From Margaritifera margaritifera (taxonomy: Eukaryota > Mollusca > Bivalvia > Unionida > Margaritiferidae), in contig JAQPZY010001471.1 in NCBI GenBank assembly GCA_029931535.1, positions 2,974,501-3,038,500 of the forward strand: DNA of 64,000 nucleotides, given 5' to 3'. Under the pieces are notes generated by a model. That model did no database searches and was not told where the DNA came from. It saw only the letters and a list, made by a program, of their open reading frames with translations. The first letter of the stretch is position 1. The number at the start of each line of letters is the position of its first letter. Positions 12,320 through 24,329 of this stretch are shown here, piece by piece. The position numbers were made by a program, and so were the translations under genes.

Positions 12320-12760
12320 ACTGAACTAAACACACTGCAGGCCACCGGAGCATGTAAGTCACAGTGACCTAGTTCTGACTAAAGGACATAAAACTCATGC
12401 ATTTACACACTGAGTTGTATGATTCTGCTAGTAATTGTATCTGAAAATTAGCTAAATGCGAAAGTTAATGCAGGTGACAGGAACATGAAATATAGAGCAC
12501 AGTGACCTAGTTTTGACTGAAAGGTGTAACACTTATCATGAAACATTTACATGCCAACTTAAGTGACACAACAAACAATAGTGTCTGAGAAAATTAACAA
12601 TACAAAACCCTAATATACAGAAACTAAGCTGAATGCAAAGGTAAACACATGTTTTTTAACTATAAAATATTGCTCAATTACCTAGTTTTCATTGATGGCT
12701 GTAGTACTCTTCATGAAACACTTAAATGACACTGTTCTGTTGAATTTTGTACTTGTTTGT
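12320..12760. repeat. three decayed ~145-bp modules
   Basis: CACAGTGACCTAGTTCTGAC near 12359 recurs near 12500 and, more degenerate, near 12675, each followed by CATGAAACATTTACATG-like sequence. Confidence 0.55.
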
Positions 12761-13600
12761 TTAGTTTAACCTCAAGAGCTTGACATGAACTGCAATATTT
12801 TTTTATAACAAAACTTGTATCATTTTGTTTCACTCGCAGGTCCTATTATCTGACATGAAGAAAGGACAATGGCAAGCAGAATCGAGACAAACATAAAGAT
12901 CGTAACTGATTACTGTGTATGCCCTCAAACAAAGAGAGCAGGGGATTCAATCCAGGTCTGATCTAGCACTTGCATTTTGTCAACTTTCAATTCACTGCCT
13001 CTTCTAAGAAAAAGTCATATATTCACAGTGGCATCTAACGGTAAAAACTGAAAATCTGTCTATTGCATATAATACATTTTTTAAGTGAACATTTCAGAAA
13101 ACTGTAAAACACTCGTACAGTTAATTGTGTGATTCTAATGTAGAGAAACAAAGATGGCAACTATCCATCCTTGTCTTCCTTGCCATTTGATAATATGATA
13201 TAGAAATGAAAAATCATCTCAATTTTTATAGACAAAATATTCTTATGATTATCTGATGCAAAGCTGTTGTGTATCATGTAAACTGCTTTGCAATCTGGCC
13301 AAAAGGATGATGGAAGATTTCTCATTATTGCAAATGTGATATTTCTTGGATGGCTGACTTTCTTAAGCATGTTATATAACAGAATACTGATGCTATAGTC
13401 TCTACTATGCTATAGTCTCTACTACACACATCTTAAATGACTGTCCAGTACACTGTGGTAGAATTATCAGATTTTCTCATGTTTGCAAACGTAATCACTT
13501 TGCTAGTTGTTCTCAATAACTAAACATAAATTTACCACCAGAATAATCAATATTCATTCTGTGTAATACCATGCAACATCACAACCTACGAACATATGTA
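12761..13600. other. no feature recognised
   Basis: AT-rich intergenic DNA. A GGATTCAATCC string near 12943 resembles a tRNA B box, but no A box is found at the right spacing. Confidence 0.5.
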
Positions 13601-14245
13601 GCAAGTAAATTGTGTATAAATAAACAAGTTTCCCTCAAAAGGACTGACACTCTACTGGCCAAAACGAATTTCCAGGAATCCAACATAAAATCGATTCTTC
13701 TTTTTAACTGCTGAGAGCTGACACCATCTCTGATATTCTTGAGCGACAACAAGATTTTCACAATGGCCACCATGGTAACCATATTGGATGTAACAGCAGT
13801 ACCATCTTAAATTAGTACTAACTAGACCATCATAGGAAGTCTTTTGGTGAAAACCTTATGTCGATATTGCCATCCATTCAGGATGAGTATCGATATCAAG
13901 ACTTTCAAGATGGCCATCATGGCAGCCATACTGAATGTAAGATCAGCACCATTTTGATTTAGGACAAACTAGATATCATAAGAAGTCTTTTCTGATGAAA
14001 AGCCCATGTTGACATGACCATCCATTCTGGAAGAGTAATGATAAGATTTTCTCTATATTGGATGTCTGGGCAGCATCATTTTATTTAGGACCAACTAGAC
14101 TTTGGGATGAATGTGTGTGTGAAGTTTCATGACAATCCTCCAAGTTTAGGAGGAGTAGCAATAACAAACATAATGGACAGAGTGACGATAGACAACAGGC
14201 CATCCCATAAGCTCCTCTGTTCTATGACCAGTAGAGCTAAAAATG
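13600..14245 (-). mobile_element. tandem-core element, 'ACTAGACATCATAAGAAG' family
   Basis: Left end contains AAAGGACTGACACTCTACTG and TTTCCAGGAATCCAACA. Three ~145-bp modules follow (AAGATGGCCATCATGGCAGC, GACCAACTAGA, CATAAGAAGTCTTTTG). The right end is GGATGAATGTGTGTGTGAAG through GGCCATCCCATAAGCTCCTC. Orientation is opposite to the 2.9-kb copy. Confidence 0.65.
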
Positions 14246-14566
14246 TTGAAAAGGTACATTTTTTGCAATTTGTCAGTTTCTGCATTTTTATAGTATAGAG
14301 TTTAATGGCACGCCAGCACACTACTGGCTATATAGTGCATCTCATAAAATGGCTGTAGTTTCTACAAATTTGATATGCCTTTATGGACGTATCATTGATG
14401 ATAACCAATTTTTCAATTCTATGATAAGATATGAATAATAATATAATTACTAACTTGCAAAATAAAAGAAAGTGTTGGAAGTATCTACATAACACATTTC
14501 TGTTGGACAAAGGAATACAAACTGTAGAGACGTAAAGACTTGCATATATTTCAATATTTGCCTTTT

Positions 14567-14583
14567 CTCTCTCTCTCTCTCTT
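14567..14583. repeat. (CT)n microsatellite
   Basis: Uninterrupted CT tract. Confidence 0.9.
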
Positions 14584-15307
14584 TTCAAATTTCTAAATAT
14601 TCAATTTTCATGCATTTATCCATATTAACAGAAAAAGAATTTATGAGATTTTCTCAATTCTAAATGCACAACATATGCTAGACCTTCCAATATATTCAAA
14701 AACAAAATCTAAAACACAAGGAGCTCTAGGATTTTTCTCCTGTGGAAGACTTTGATACTGGGCGTAGGTACGATAACAAAATAACAGGGCAGTAACAAAA
14801 TAATGCTGATTACATGATGATACAAATGTACATATCAGACAAACAACACCCATATGAGACTGCCTACTTGTCTTAAAGCGTTGCAGACAGGAAGTTATGC
14901 TTCATCTGCCGGGATCAAATTATGCATTGCCTGCCTTGGTTAATATTAAGACATGGCTATCACTAGCTGAGGATGCACGAGTTCAAAATGACGATCTTTG
15001 ACTTCTTGATGTTCAACGTTAGAATTAAGATCCATGGTGTTACAAAATCTTATAAAATTCCCAGATCGCTCACAAATTTGGAAGTCTCTGATGGAATAAT
15101 TGTTAATGTAACATGAACCACCAAGAAACTCCATGAGTATGTTCTCCAATCATTTCTTAGCTTATTCCCTGAAAAAGGTGGCTTGTCACATCTGTGCAGG
15201 GTTTAACAATACAAACTTCAGCAGGCAGAGTAATTACAGCTCACCTGTCTGTTTGTTTAGCTGCTCAGATGCAAACAAGAGCCTCATGTGAGCCTCAAAT
15301 CGCTCAC
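14584..15307. other. no feature recognised
   Basis: AT-rich intergenic DNA without repeats or coding signals that I can recognise. Confidence 0.5.
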
Positions 15308-15452
15308 CATCGCATAATGAGCCGGCAGATTTGTAAGGACTAATCAGTAGAACAAACAACATAGACCCTGATCTGCTGGCACATTATGTGATGGCAGATC
15401 AGGGTCTATGTTGTTTACATTTGGACTCGGCTTATATGCGAGTATATATGGT
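15308..15452 (+). mobile_element. double-hairpin TA element, 5'-truncated copy C
   Basis: Begins inside the loop of hairpin 1 (TCGCATAATGAGCCGGCAGA). Hairpin 2 (arms around CCCTGATCTGCTGGC / GATGGCAGATCAGGG) and the right end (TTATATGCGAGTATATATGG, TA) are complete. Confidence 0.85.
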
Positions 15453-15935
15453 ACAAATTTTTTTAAAAACTTGTACTGCCAAGGTAGATAAAATTTTAAT
15501 GCTATCAGCCTGGACTAAATGGGTTGACTCTAATCTACCAAGATATGGTAAGCAAGATTTAATATGAAACGATCAATGAGACTGCTATATTGGTCGACCC
15601 TCTGCTTTATTAACTCATTCAAATTCTTAATTTTGAGATATCTGGTTGTTTTTTAAGGTAGCATTTAATTGTATGCACCCCAATCCCCCAAATATCTAAA
15701 GGATAACAAAAAGATTTGGAAATAAAGCTCATATGAACTTTGGATTTTTTACAATTTTACAAATATGGAAACCCTGACTAGATTATGTAACTGTAACAAT
15801 GACTGATGCTAAACAAATGGTGCAAAACCTAATTAAAAGTATATAACTTTTAAAACAAATTTTTGCCTGTGAATATTACAAAAAGTCCTTGTCCATTTAA
15901 AGGAACTTTGTTTTCCTTTGTTCAATACAGGATTT

Positions 15936-16152
15936 ACCATATATACTCACGTATAAGTCGATAACTGCAAACTGCATAGACCCAGATCTGCTGTCGCATA
16001 ATGCGCCAGCAGATCTGGGTCTATGCAGTTTGTGGGGATTAATCAGTAGAACAAACAACATAGACTCTGATCTGTCAGTACATTATATGACAGCAGATCA
16101 GGATCTATGTTGTTTGCATTTGGACTCAGATTATATGTGAGTACATTCTGTA
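15936..16152 (+). mobile_element. double-hairpin TA element, full copy D
   Basis: TA then CCATATATACTCACGTATAA on the left. Hairpin 1 is nearly perfect (CATAGACCCAGATCTGC, loop TGTCGCATAATGCGCCA, matching arm). Hairpin 2 is slightly decayed. The right end is TATATGTGAGTACATTCTG, then TA. Confidence 0.9.
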
Positions 16153-16440
16153 ATACACTAATATTCAACAACTGAATATATATCAACAAGAATTAGGAGG
16201 TATGAATTATAAGCACACATGCATGAACCTCGATATAAAAGCTTAATGTCATGCTTAAAGATGCTTTGATATGCATAAACTTTAAAACATTTCATTTATT
16301 CTGAAAATGTAATGAATTTAAGGATTTCAGTATTTGAGCAATGTGAAAAAGAACTGACACCATTTTGTTTCCTTCATGAAAAGGCCTGGGCATAGATTTT
16401 ATATTTCTTAATGTTGTTTGAGAAACTTTTGTGTCAAAAT

Positions 16441-16649
16441 ACCGTATATAATCAGATACCAACTGCAAACTGCATAGACCCAGATCTGCCGTCGCATAAT
16501 GCACCGGCAGATCTGTGTCTATGCAGTTTGTAAGGACTAATCAGTAGAACAAACAACATAGATCCTGATCTGCCGGTGCATTATGCAATGGCAGATCAGG
16601 GTCTATGTTGTTTGCATTTGGACCCGGCTTATACGTGGGTATATACGGT
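16441..16649 (+). mobile_element. double-hairpin TA element, full copy E
   Basis: TA then CCGTATATAATCAGATACC on the left; TTATACGTGGGTATATACGG then TA on the right. Both hairpins are intact. Hairpin 1 has loop CGTCGCATAATGCACCG; hairpin 2 has loop CGGTGCATTATGCAATG, so the two loops are themselves near inverted copies. Confidence 0.92.
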
Positions 16650-16800
16650 ATGTAAAAGGATGTGTTTTTAATGCTATACTAGTAAAAGTCTTATTGTATA
16701 GCATGACATAAGGATTATGTATGTAATATATCTCAACAGTTTTAAATATTGACAAATTCCCAATATTCACCTACCTACCACAAGACAATCATTTACTAAT

Positions 16801-16992
16801 ACCGTATATACTTGCATATAACCCGGGTCCAAATACAAACAGCATAGACCCTGATCTGTCATCACATAATGCGCCGGCAGATCAGGGTCTACGTTGTTTG
16901 TTCTACTGATTAGTCCTTACAAACTGCATAGACCCAGATCTGGGTCTATGCAATTTGCAGTTGGTATCGCCTTATACGCGAGTATATATGGT
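16801..16992 (-). mobile_element. double-hairpin TA element, inverted copy F
   Basis: Same family in reverse orientation, 150 bp from copy E. Hairpin 2 is intact. Hairpin 1 has lost its loop, leaving the head-to-head arms CCCAGATCTGGGTCTATGC, the same kind of loop loss as in copy A. Confidence 0.9.
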
Positions 16993-17652
16993 ATTTCAAT
17001 GGGCCACTGCCCACTCTCCCTCTGTAGCAACTGTACATTTTTACTTGCCTTTGCATCAAGTATTTTGATCAAAATTGCATCTTGTAATGCAGGAATTTTT
17101 TTTTAGAAGTTATTAGTTCATGAAGGTTCTACTTTCATGATGGGTTTTCCAGGTTTCTATATATAGCCTGATAACCACATAACGGAACATGTACATGTTT
17201 GTAAATGAAGCCTCAAAGATAAAAGATCACAAAATTTAATCCACAAAAGGGTATTTGATTTCAGAAAATAAACAAAAAAAATAAAGGTTAATGGTTAACG
17301 ATCTTATCACACACAACTAAATTCATGGTTCATGTAAACTTTTGGTTTCAAGATCTCCAAAATGACATCTTATTGTAAACATGTAAATCTGCAGGGTTTC
17401 TAGATTACCCTGATGATGTTTGTGAGTTTAGAAGCCCTTCTTGTGTGCTTTGACAATATTTGTACAGAAAGTTCAGAATTTTTTTTCCCCAATTTATGTT
17501 ATTATTTTTATGACTATTCATAATTATAAGAATTGAACTTCACATTTTACACAATTCATGAAGTCATGAAGCTAGAAAATCAAATACACTATACATGAAC
17601 AGCCTTTGATACAGCTATTCATGCTGAGTGTAATTGATTTTTAAGCTTCATG
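16993..17652. other. no feature recognised
   Basis: AT-rich intergenic DNA between copy F and the TIR element. It ends with the left copy of the 7-bp target duplication CTTCATG (17646-17652). Confidence 0.55.
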
Positions 17653-18699
17653 CAGGGCTCGAAATTAGAATTTTTTCCACTGACCCACAAAATCACCAAA
17701 ATAAATTTTTTACTGATCGTGCCTAAATTTCACTGATCCTGCTAAAAATCTAACAGAAGCCAGTTCAGTTTGTAATTCAACATTTATTATTCATTCTCAA
17801 AGTCTGGAATAGATGAGATGTTCAAGCTCTTCAAGATGTTCTTATTCAAAGATGCCACAATTTTCTCTGCTTCTGATGAACCACCTTTCTGTTTTGATTT
17901 CACATATCCGTCTGCCATTATATGTAGGAAGCTTGTATTATGTGATTCTTGGGACAATTTATGAAAATTGTTACGCCAATCAATGAATGAAGTACCCCAT
18001 GCACTTTCATATTTCTCTGAATACTCGGTGCAGAAAGTTCCCAACATCGCACCCTGTCCATTTGTCCACCATTTATGGTACTTTCTTTGTCTCTTCCCCC
18101 GATCATATTTGCGATCGTGCTCTCTCTTGTCATCATCTAATTTCTGCTGCTTCGATGGCAGCTGTGGATGTTGCAAATATTTCCACATATTTACATTTGT
18201 TACCGCACAATGCATTGAATGTTTAGCAGCAACGACATAAATTTTAAATCACATTGTTTGGTATCATTCTGGATTATTCACGACCTTTTCAGATTGGTCA
18301 ATACTAGCCCGAGACCCTACACCTTTTGTTATCATGAGTAATTAAATCATTACTTGGGGGCAGTACACCAAGCTAATTCCACATTCATAAAGACTGTTTT
18401 GACAATAATCACACTAATTTATCTGACGAGTGGATGAGTGGCTTAACACCTGTCCATTTGCACTGCAGTTATTGTTCCTCGTCAATTGCAGGATGTTGGT
18501 AGGTACTCGATTATCACAATAAACAGATCAATTAACCATTAAAGGAAAGGCTGACTCATGACCACTTCTTAACTGCTATGATAGGTGACTGGTGATCAAT
18601 TTTACTGCCCCAACAGATTAGTGACTGCCGGGTTTGACTGATCTACCAGCAAAAATCACTAACCACAGGTTAGTGGGTTAGCATTAATTTTGAGCCCTG
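17653..18699 (-). mobile_element. 1.05-kb hAT-like TIR element
   Basis: The left terminus is CAGGGCTCGAAATTA; the right terminus, reverse-complemented, is CAGGGCTCAAAATTA (14 of 15 identical). The element is flanked by an exact direct duplication CTTCATG (17646-17652 and 18700-18706). The CAGGG start and subterminal ACTGAT-type repeats are typical of hAT-superfamily elements, although hAT duplications are normally 8 bp. Inside lies the remnant ORF at 17787-18215. Its size and the absence of a full transposase indicate a non-autonomous deletion derivative. Confidence 0.8.
17787..18215 (-). pseudogene. transposon-encoded protein fragment (TTF-type zinc-finger/KIAA1586-like N terminus)
   Basis: This is an open frame of 142 residues lying wholly within the TIR element. 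It has a basic segment (KLDDDKREHDRKYDRGKRQ) followed by KYHKWW, a lone CTEY, a WGTSFIDWRNNFHKLSQES stretch and a His. The order (basic region, W-rich, Cys, SF-x-K/x-H) recalls the TTF-type zinc finger at the start of hAT-derived KIAA1586/ZNF862-like proteins, where the motif is C-x2-C then H. Here the second Cys is absent, so the finger is probably non-functional. The frame ends at NISSIPDFENE without any catalytic RNase H-like domain. The family assignment is by pattern only and is moderate; that the ORF belongs to the element is clear from the flanking TIRs. Confidence 0.5.
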
Positions 18700-18959
18700 C
18701 TTCATGACTTAACGAATCCTGTAAAATAAAAATTCTTAAATAACATCTGGGGTGCTCAGCTTGTCTGACCGTAGAACGACCTGGTTAACTGATGGTCTGT
18801 TGGCCAACTTTACTACATAATATGTAGAAATTCAAACTGTTATAATTTCAATATCTTTCACCCAATTTTTGTGAAATGAATCCAAAATTGATTTAAAATA
18901 AAAGTAGTAGCATGGTTATATCTAAATTGTCGATTCATCAATATACAAGTTAATCATAA

Positions 18960-19170
18960 GATCTGTCCATTTATAAAGTGTACCCATCTGTGACACAGCA
19001 CAGGCCCTGATCTGCTACCACATAATAAGACAGAAGATCTGGGTCTGTGCAGCTTGCTAAAAATGACAAGTAGAACAGACAGCATGGATGATCTATTATT
19101 GCACTACTAGACGGCAGATCTGTGTCCTGACTGTCCACACTTGGATATGTATTACACAGGGATATAACAA
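18960..19170. mobile_element. diverged double-hairpin element, copy G
   Basis: Two consecutive hairpin remnants occur: CAGCACAGGCCCTGATCTGC with CAGAAGATCTGGGTCTGTGC, and CAGACAGCATGGATGATCT with ACGGCAGATCTGTGTCCTG. A spacer, TGACAAGTAGAACAGAC, corresponds to the family's GACTAATCAGTAGAACAAAC. It appears to be an older subfamily related to the arms tandemly repeated at 12.0 kb. Confidence 0.65.
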
Positions 19171-19534
19171 TATAGTAAAGTGTATCAGGAATATCAGAAT
19201 TTTCATGACAATATATCCCATCGTCACTCCCATATCATGATATGCACAAGACAACAACCTTAGAATTTAATATAATTATTTAAATTTTAATTATGTAATT
19301 TTATAAAGTCAGTCAGACTTGAAATCAGATAATTATGTAGAATGTATTGACTTACCTTGCATTTTTTTTATACTGTATCAATTTTCTTTTAAATTTGATG
19401 ATATTATCACTAGTTTCGATAACGAAAGACACTTTGCATTTATTCATATATTTAAAAAGCAAGTAATACTAGGGTGGTACTGAATGCTGATGATATAATG
19501 AAGTTTATCATGCATTGTTTACATGAAAATAAAC

Positions 19535-20195
19535 TTAGGATATGTATCTATACACATACTGAAACTAGACCTACATATCATGATATGTATCCACACACAT
19601 AATGTCTCAAGACCTATGTATCATGGTATGTCTCCATACACATACTGTATCAAGACCTACATATTATGATATGTATCCACACACAAAATGTATCAAGACC
19701 TACATATTATATGTATCCACACACAAAATGTATCAAGACCTACATATCATGATATGTATCCAGAGACAATAATGTTTCAAGACCTACATATCATGGTATG
19801 TCTCCATACAAATACTGTATCAAGACCTACATATTATGATATGTATCCACACACAAAATGTATCAAGATCTATGTATCATGATATATATAATTGCAAAGT
19901 TTGTATCAAGACTTATGTATAATATGTATCCATAAACATATTGTATCAAGGCCTATGTATCATGATATATATTCACACGTATACTGCATCAGGACCTATG
20001 TATCATGATATATATCCACACATATACTGTATCAGGACCTATGTAATTTGATATATATCCACACATATACTGTATCAGGACCGATGTATCATGATATATA
20101 TCCACACATATACTGTATCAGGACCTATGTATCATTGTATCATGATATATATGCACACACATACTGTATCAAGACCTACATATCATGATATATAT
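19535..20195. repeat. ~42-bp minisatellite, about 15 copies
   Basis: The unit includes ACTGTATCAAGACCTACATA, TCATGATATGTATCC and ACACACAT. Two sub-blocks differ: proximal copies carry ATATGTATCCACACACA, distal ones ATATATCCACACATATACTG with CAGGACC, so the array has an internal variant gradient. Confidence 0.85.
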
Positions 20196-20217
20196 CATAT
20201 TGCAAAAACAGTGGTGA

Positions 20218-20236
20218 CCCCCCCCCCCCCCCCCCC
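20218..20236. repeat. poly-C tract (19 nt)
   Basis: An uninterrupted C run at the end of the 42-bp array; the opposite strand is a G19 tract able to form G-quadruplexes. Confidence 0.95.
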
Positions 20237-21218
20237 AAGTTATGCACTAGCCAATACAGTAACAAAGTTGGAAAAAAAGCGGTCAATATGACTACCAATA
20301 CAATAATTTTTGGAAGGATTAAATTTGACAAAACATACAGACACTTTGTCATAAGCTTCACAACAGAAGATGAACAAAAATCGGATAAATGTTCCTTGTA
20401 ATGATTTCACAACACAGTTTCAGATATTACAGAAAATAAATACCTAGCTCCTCACAACATTTGTTATTTGCATTATAAATTCAAGTTGAATTTATCATCA
20501 CTAAAATGTCGTAGATAAAGCCATCAAATGCTTTGCCATCACAGCAAAAATTCAGCACGAGCTCACGTTTTTTTCTTACCCTTTATCTTACGCAATTTAT
20601 ACACATATTCTCTCATGCGTTTTAATTTAAAATGGAGTTCTGATATCTACTTCCTGTATAATTACACTTAACAATTGCACAATCATATAATTGTCATATT
20701 CATGTATATGAATATTTTAAATTTACTAAAATCAACATGTACATAGTACACATGCATCTACATCATTGCTTATGAGTATATGAATACTGCTAAAAATGTG
20801 ATAAAAAATTTGGATTAATATATATTCGTTTAATCCAATTAATATGAAACTAATCAATAACTAGTCTGTCAACTATTGCAATTGGAATTCAAACCAATTT
20901 TGACTTGATTCTGCCATGTCTTATAACAGAATGAAACGCATTTAAATGGCTACTCAATGGTGAGATACCTTCACATGTATATGTACATATTCAAATTCTC
21001 ATACATAAATTCTTATAACCATTCCAAAGGTATCTTTTGGAAGTATTAAATGAGGCAAAAACATTGTGCTCATATCAAAAGTCAAAAGCAGGTTAGAAGA
21101 TTTTTGCTACATCTTAAGAGCTACTACAAAAATAATTTGCAAAACTGTGTTCCCTTTTCACCAGATAATCGGAACACATGCTGTTTGCAGAGGACATAAA
21201 AATGTGGATGGTAAAATA
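20237..21218. other. intergenic, between the two convergent genes
   Basis: No repeat or gene recognised; probably lies beyond the Par-3 polyadenylation site. Confidence 0.5.
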
Positions 21219-21224
21219 TTTATT
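21219..21224 (-). terminator. PARD3: candidate Par-3 polyadenylation signal
   Basis: TTTATT on the + strand, i.e. AATAAA on the - strand. It is the first canonical signal noticed downstream of the Par-3 stop (about 560 nt). Cleavage would fall near 21190-21210. Inferred only. Confidence 0.35.
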
Positions 21225-21786
21225 TGAACCTGATAATTTTTGTTGTTCTCTGGCATACAGAATCTATGATAAATATGATGCTAAAATCATGAAGAATGCA
21301 TAATTCCTGAACACAAAAGTTTGGCCCCCTCTCCTGTTAAAGTTCTTCTTACAACAGACTTTGCTTCATGGCTAAAACTTGGCCTTATGCAAGTCAAACA
21401 AGATATCCTGAATATTACATGTCCATAATAGCATTGCTTGTGTATTGTCAGGAACAGAAAAATGTCTTGAATAACACATCTCTATTACTAATATTCTATT
21501 AGTAACAGTCATCCATCACACATAACCAAGGTTTCTATTAAGTTTTCCCACGAGACCCTTCGGTGAAATATGCACATGGACATTTCTGAACCTCCTCTAT
21601 GGTCATATTTTGCCCTCTTTTTCATATTTCAAATAATTCTGCACTTCATACTGGTCCACAACAGATATCACCATACTGGCCATTCCATGTCTGGAGCATG
21701 AAAACAACATCCTTATGAACTCGTGTTTTTTTCTCTTTCATCTCACTACAACATGCAACTAAATCCTTCTTAAGTTTTTCCACTTG
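21225..21786 (-). other. PARD3: Par-3 3'UTR (inferred)
   Basis: The stretch between the Par-3 stop codon and the first AATAAA is free of the local satellite families, as expected for retained 3'UTR sequence. Confidence 0.4.
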
Positions 21787-22138
21787 TCATACTTTTGCTG
21801 AGTTTGGCTGTGATAAAGTCTGAACTGTCCTTTTTCCTGCCATTGCAGAGTGAACAGGATCCCTATATGCCATATTTGGGTTACCATAGTAACCAACAGT
21901 AGGTGGCATATCAGTCCGTCTTGGAAGAACATTTCTTTGTATTTCTGAATCTTCAGCATACCTCCACTGTTCAGCAGCAGAGTTATGTCCCCTTGATGGG
22001 GGTCTTTGTGAAAAGTAATCAGGAGTCATTCTACTATGTATGTCGCCATGGTGATGGTTACTATAGTTATTAATCTCATTGTAGTCCTGATAATTCGCAT
22101 GGTTAGATTGCTCAGGGTATGCAAGACGACTGTTTGGC
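21787..22138 (-). CDS. PARD3: Par-3 terminal coding exon (C-terminal tail)
   Basis: After the acceptor TTAATGTTTTTCAG the exon supplies the last base of an Arg codon and then 116 residues and TGA (21787-21789). The tail is polar and disordered-looking: RLAYPEQSNHANYQDYNE, a SNHHH run, MTPDYFSQRPPSRGHNSAAE, QRNVLPRRTDMPPTVGYYGN, and the end AMAGKRTVQTLSQPNSAKV. Vertebrate Par-3 also ends in a long Tyr/Ser/Gln/Pro-rich tail that mediates protein contacts, but residue-level conservation here is weak, so identity rests on the phase-2 match to the preceding exon, the same strand, and position after the conserved exons. No PDZ-ligand of class I is present at the extreme C terminus (A-K-V). Confidence 0.85.
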
Positions 22139-22726
22139 CTGAAAAACATTAACATGAAAACCAATTAATTCTTTGTTAACTTTTGTTCCCATTCCACGAT
22201 TTTCACATACAGGCTTGAGTCCTGTTTCTGATACTGACAACATGCAGTTTACTCAGATCCTGCCCTAAGAGTTTCAAAAGCTATACTCAAAGAATTTCTG
22301 AAAATTAACCCTGAAAGATTTTGGGAATAGATGTTAACTAATTATTGATGATATACACATTATGTCATACAACTAAACAGCCATGCTAAAAGGATTTTTC
22401 ATCATCAGTTAAAGCACCTAAAGTATTAAACACAGAGTAAATCACCTCTTCAAATGAATAATACAATCAAACTACGATATAAGCGATATAAGTGGTGACA
22501 TAATGGTAAACTTATGGATATATTATCATGCCAATATTTTCATGTTGCTGGGAATTTCATTTAGGGTGATTGGGCCTAGGACCATCATCAAGAAAAAAGA
22601 AGAAATTAACTGAAAATATAAAAAATTTCAGGATTAAAAAATGGTAATTGTCAATTCTGAATGATATGAAAAATATTTTAATTTGGGATGAAGCCCATTT
22701 ATACTGAGATAGAGGCCAATTTTGTT

Positions 22727-22800
22727 CCACTAAAGATCCGAGTTAGACCTCTGTTGTTCCCCTGAAGATCCTAGTTAGACCTCTGTTGTTCCAACATACA
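22727..22800. repeat. ~34-bp direct duplication
   Basis: GATCC-AGTTAGACCTCTGTTGTTCC occurs twice in tandem with one or two differences. Confidence 0.85.
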
Positions 22801-22867
22801 TAACTGTATAATAAAACCCTGTATGAATTTAAAGCCTACACATTTTTAAAAGCAAATCATCTGTGAA

Positions 22868-24200
22868 AACAAGAGGCACAAGATATGCCCGTCTCATGAA
22901 ATTTTCACCACTAATGACCCTGGCCTTTCAGCTAGGGACTTGACTATTGTAGGATAAGGTGAGGACCTGGTTAAAGTTTCATCAAAATATCTGCTGGGAT
23001 TCAAAGTGATAGTCTGGATAAGGAAACAGGGCACTGACTTACATTATCCCTTGTTGTGACCTTAAAGTCTCGGCAGGGGGTATGACTGAATAAATACAAC
23101 ACTATAAAGTCCAGATATTACAAAAGGTAAAAGTTGCACTAAAATATTTTTATTGGTTTAAAAGTTATACATGGTTCATACAGCCCGAGAGTTTTTGGCA
23201 AGGATTTTTCAAGGACTTCCAAAAGATTTAAAGGAGTATTTTTTCTTATGGAAATTATATTTTCTCCACATGTTTACTTTGTTTATCACTGTATAAACAG
23301 GTACAAATGATGAAGAAAAAACACATACCGTATATGCTCGTGTATAATCCGGGTCCAAATGTAAACAACATAGACCCTGATCTGCCATTGCATAATGCGC
23401 TGGCAGATCAGGGTCTATGTTGTTTGTTCTACTGATCAGTCCTTACAAACTGCATAGACCCAGATCTGCTGGCGCATTATGCGACAGCAGATCTGGGTCT
23501 ATGCAGTTTGAAGTTGGTATAAGCTGATACGCGAGTATATACAGTAAATAATTAGATTGCCACTACAGCAAAGGGATCCTACTCCATCTGATAACTATCT
23601 GTGTCATGTATCATTTGAGCCACCCAATTTTCTCCCATTGTATTTATTTTATTTGGGGGGGGGGGGATATGTAAATAACAACATTTCTGAATTTATACAT
23701 TTTTAAAGTTTTATATTCACTCAGAGAAATTCAAGGAGTACTGGGCAAAATCAAGGAGTTTTCAAGGATACAATTCAAGAATTTGTAAGGTTGTACAAAC
23801 TGCATATACCCATACATGGATAGCTGTCACTGATTTATTTTTTCCCTTACCATGACCTTAACCTTGAGGCAGGTAACATGGCTATAAAATGTGACACTGT
23901 CTAGTCATGATACATAACTGATTAAAGTTTCATCAAAATATGTTCAGAGGTTCAAAAGTTATACTCCAGACATGGATACAAGTCACAAAATTACATTTTT
24001 CCTTTACTTTTCCTTGTCCCTGAGGCAGGGGGCATGGCTATGGTATGTGACACACCATCTATACATGAGATATAACTGGCCAAAGTTTCATTAAAATATC
24101 TGACTATTCTTATGAAAATAAGTTGTGCTGAAGTAATTTCCCTTGGGTGTTCCTTTGGAAAATCTGCAAAGTATCAGATAAAACATTCTCAACTCCATTG
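22868..24200. mobile_element. tandem-core element, 'GAGGCACAAGATATGCCCGT' type
   Basis: Repeated modules combine ATTTTTCCTTTACTTTTCCT-like, TGACCTTAACCTTGAGGCAG, GGCTATAAAATGTGACAC, and AAAGTTTCATCAAAATAT. Three to four modules of about 150-170 bp are visible, interrupted by the double-hairpin copy H and a G-rich tract at 23656-23667. Confidence 0.55.
23327..23545 (-). mobile_element. double-hairpin TA element, full inverted copy H
   Basis: TA then CCGTATATGCTCGTGTATAA on the left; ATACGCGAGTATATACAG then TA on the right. Both hairpins are nearly perfect: arms CATAGACCCTGATCTGCC/GGCAGATCAGGGTCTATG and CATAGACCCAGATCTGCT/AGCAGATCTGGGTCTATG. It lies inside the Par-3 intron and inside another repeat. 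Confidence 0.93.
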
Positions 24201-24329
24201 ACACTTTTCATTAGGAAATTCTGTATAAACTGGAATGCTTGTCAAGATGATGGGGAGGGGAGGGTGGGGGTGGGTTGATAAGGGAAATTAATCTGAAAGA
24301 AACTGAATAATTTAAACAATGCAAGTTCT

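Noticed and set aside
12890..12970. B-box-like GGATTCAATCC
   Set aside because: No A box or tail at proper spacing.
17968..18240. + strand frame opposite the transposon remnant
   Set aside because: Antisense shadow of the 17787-18215 frame.
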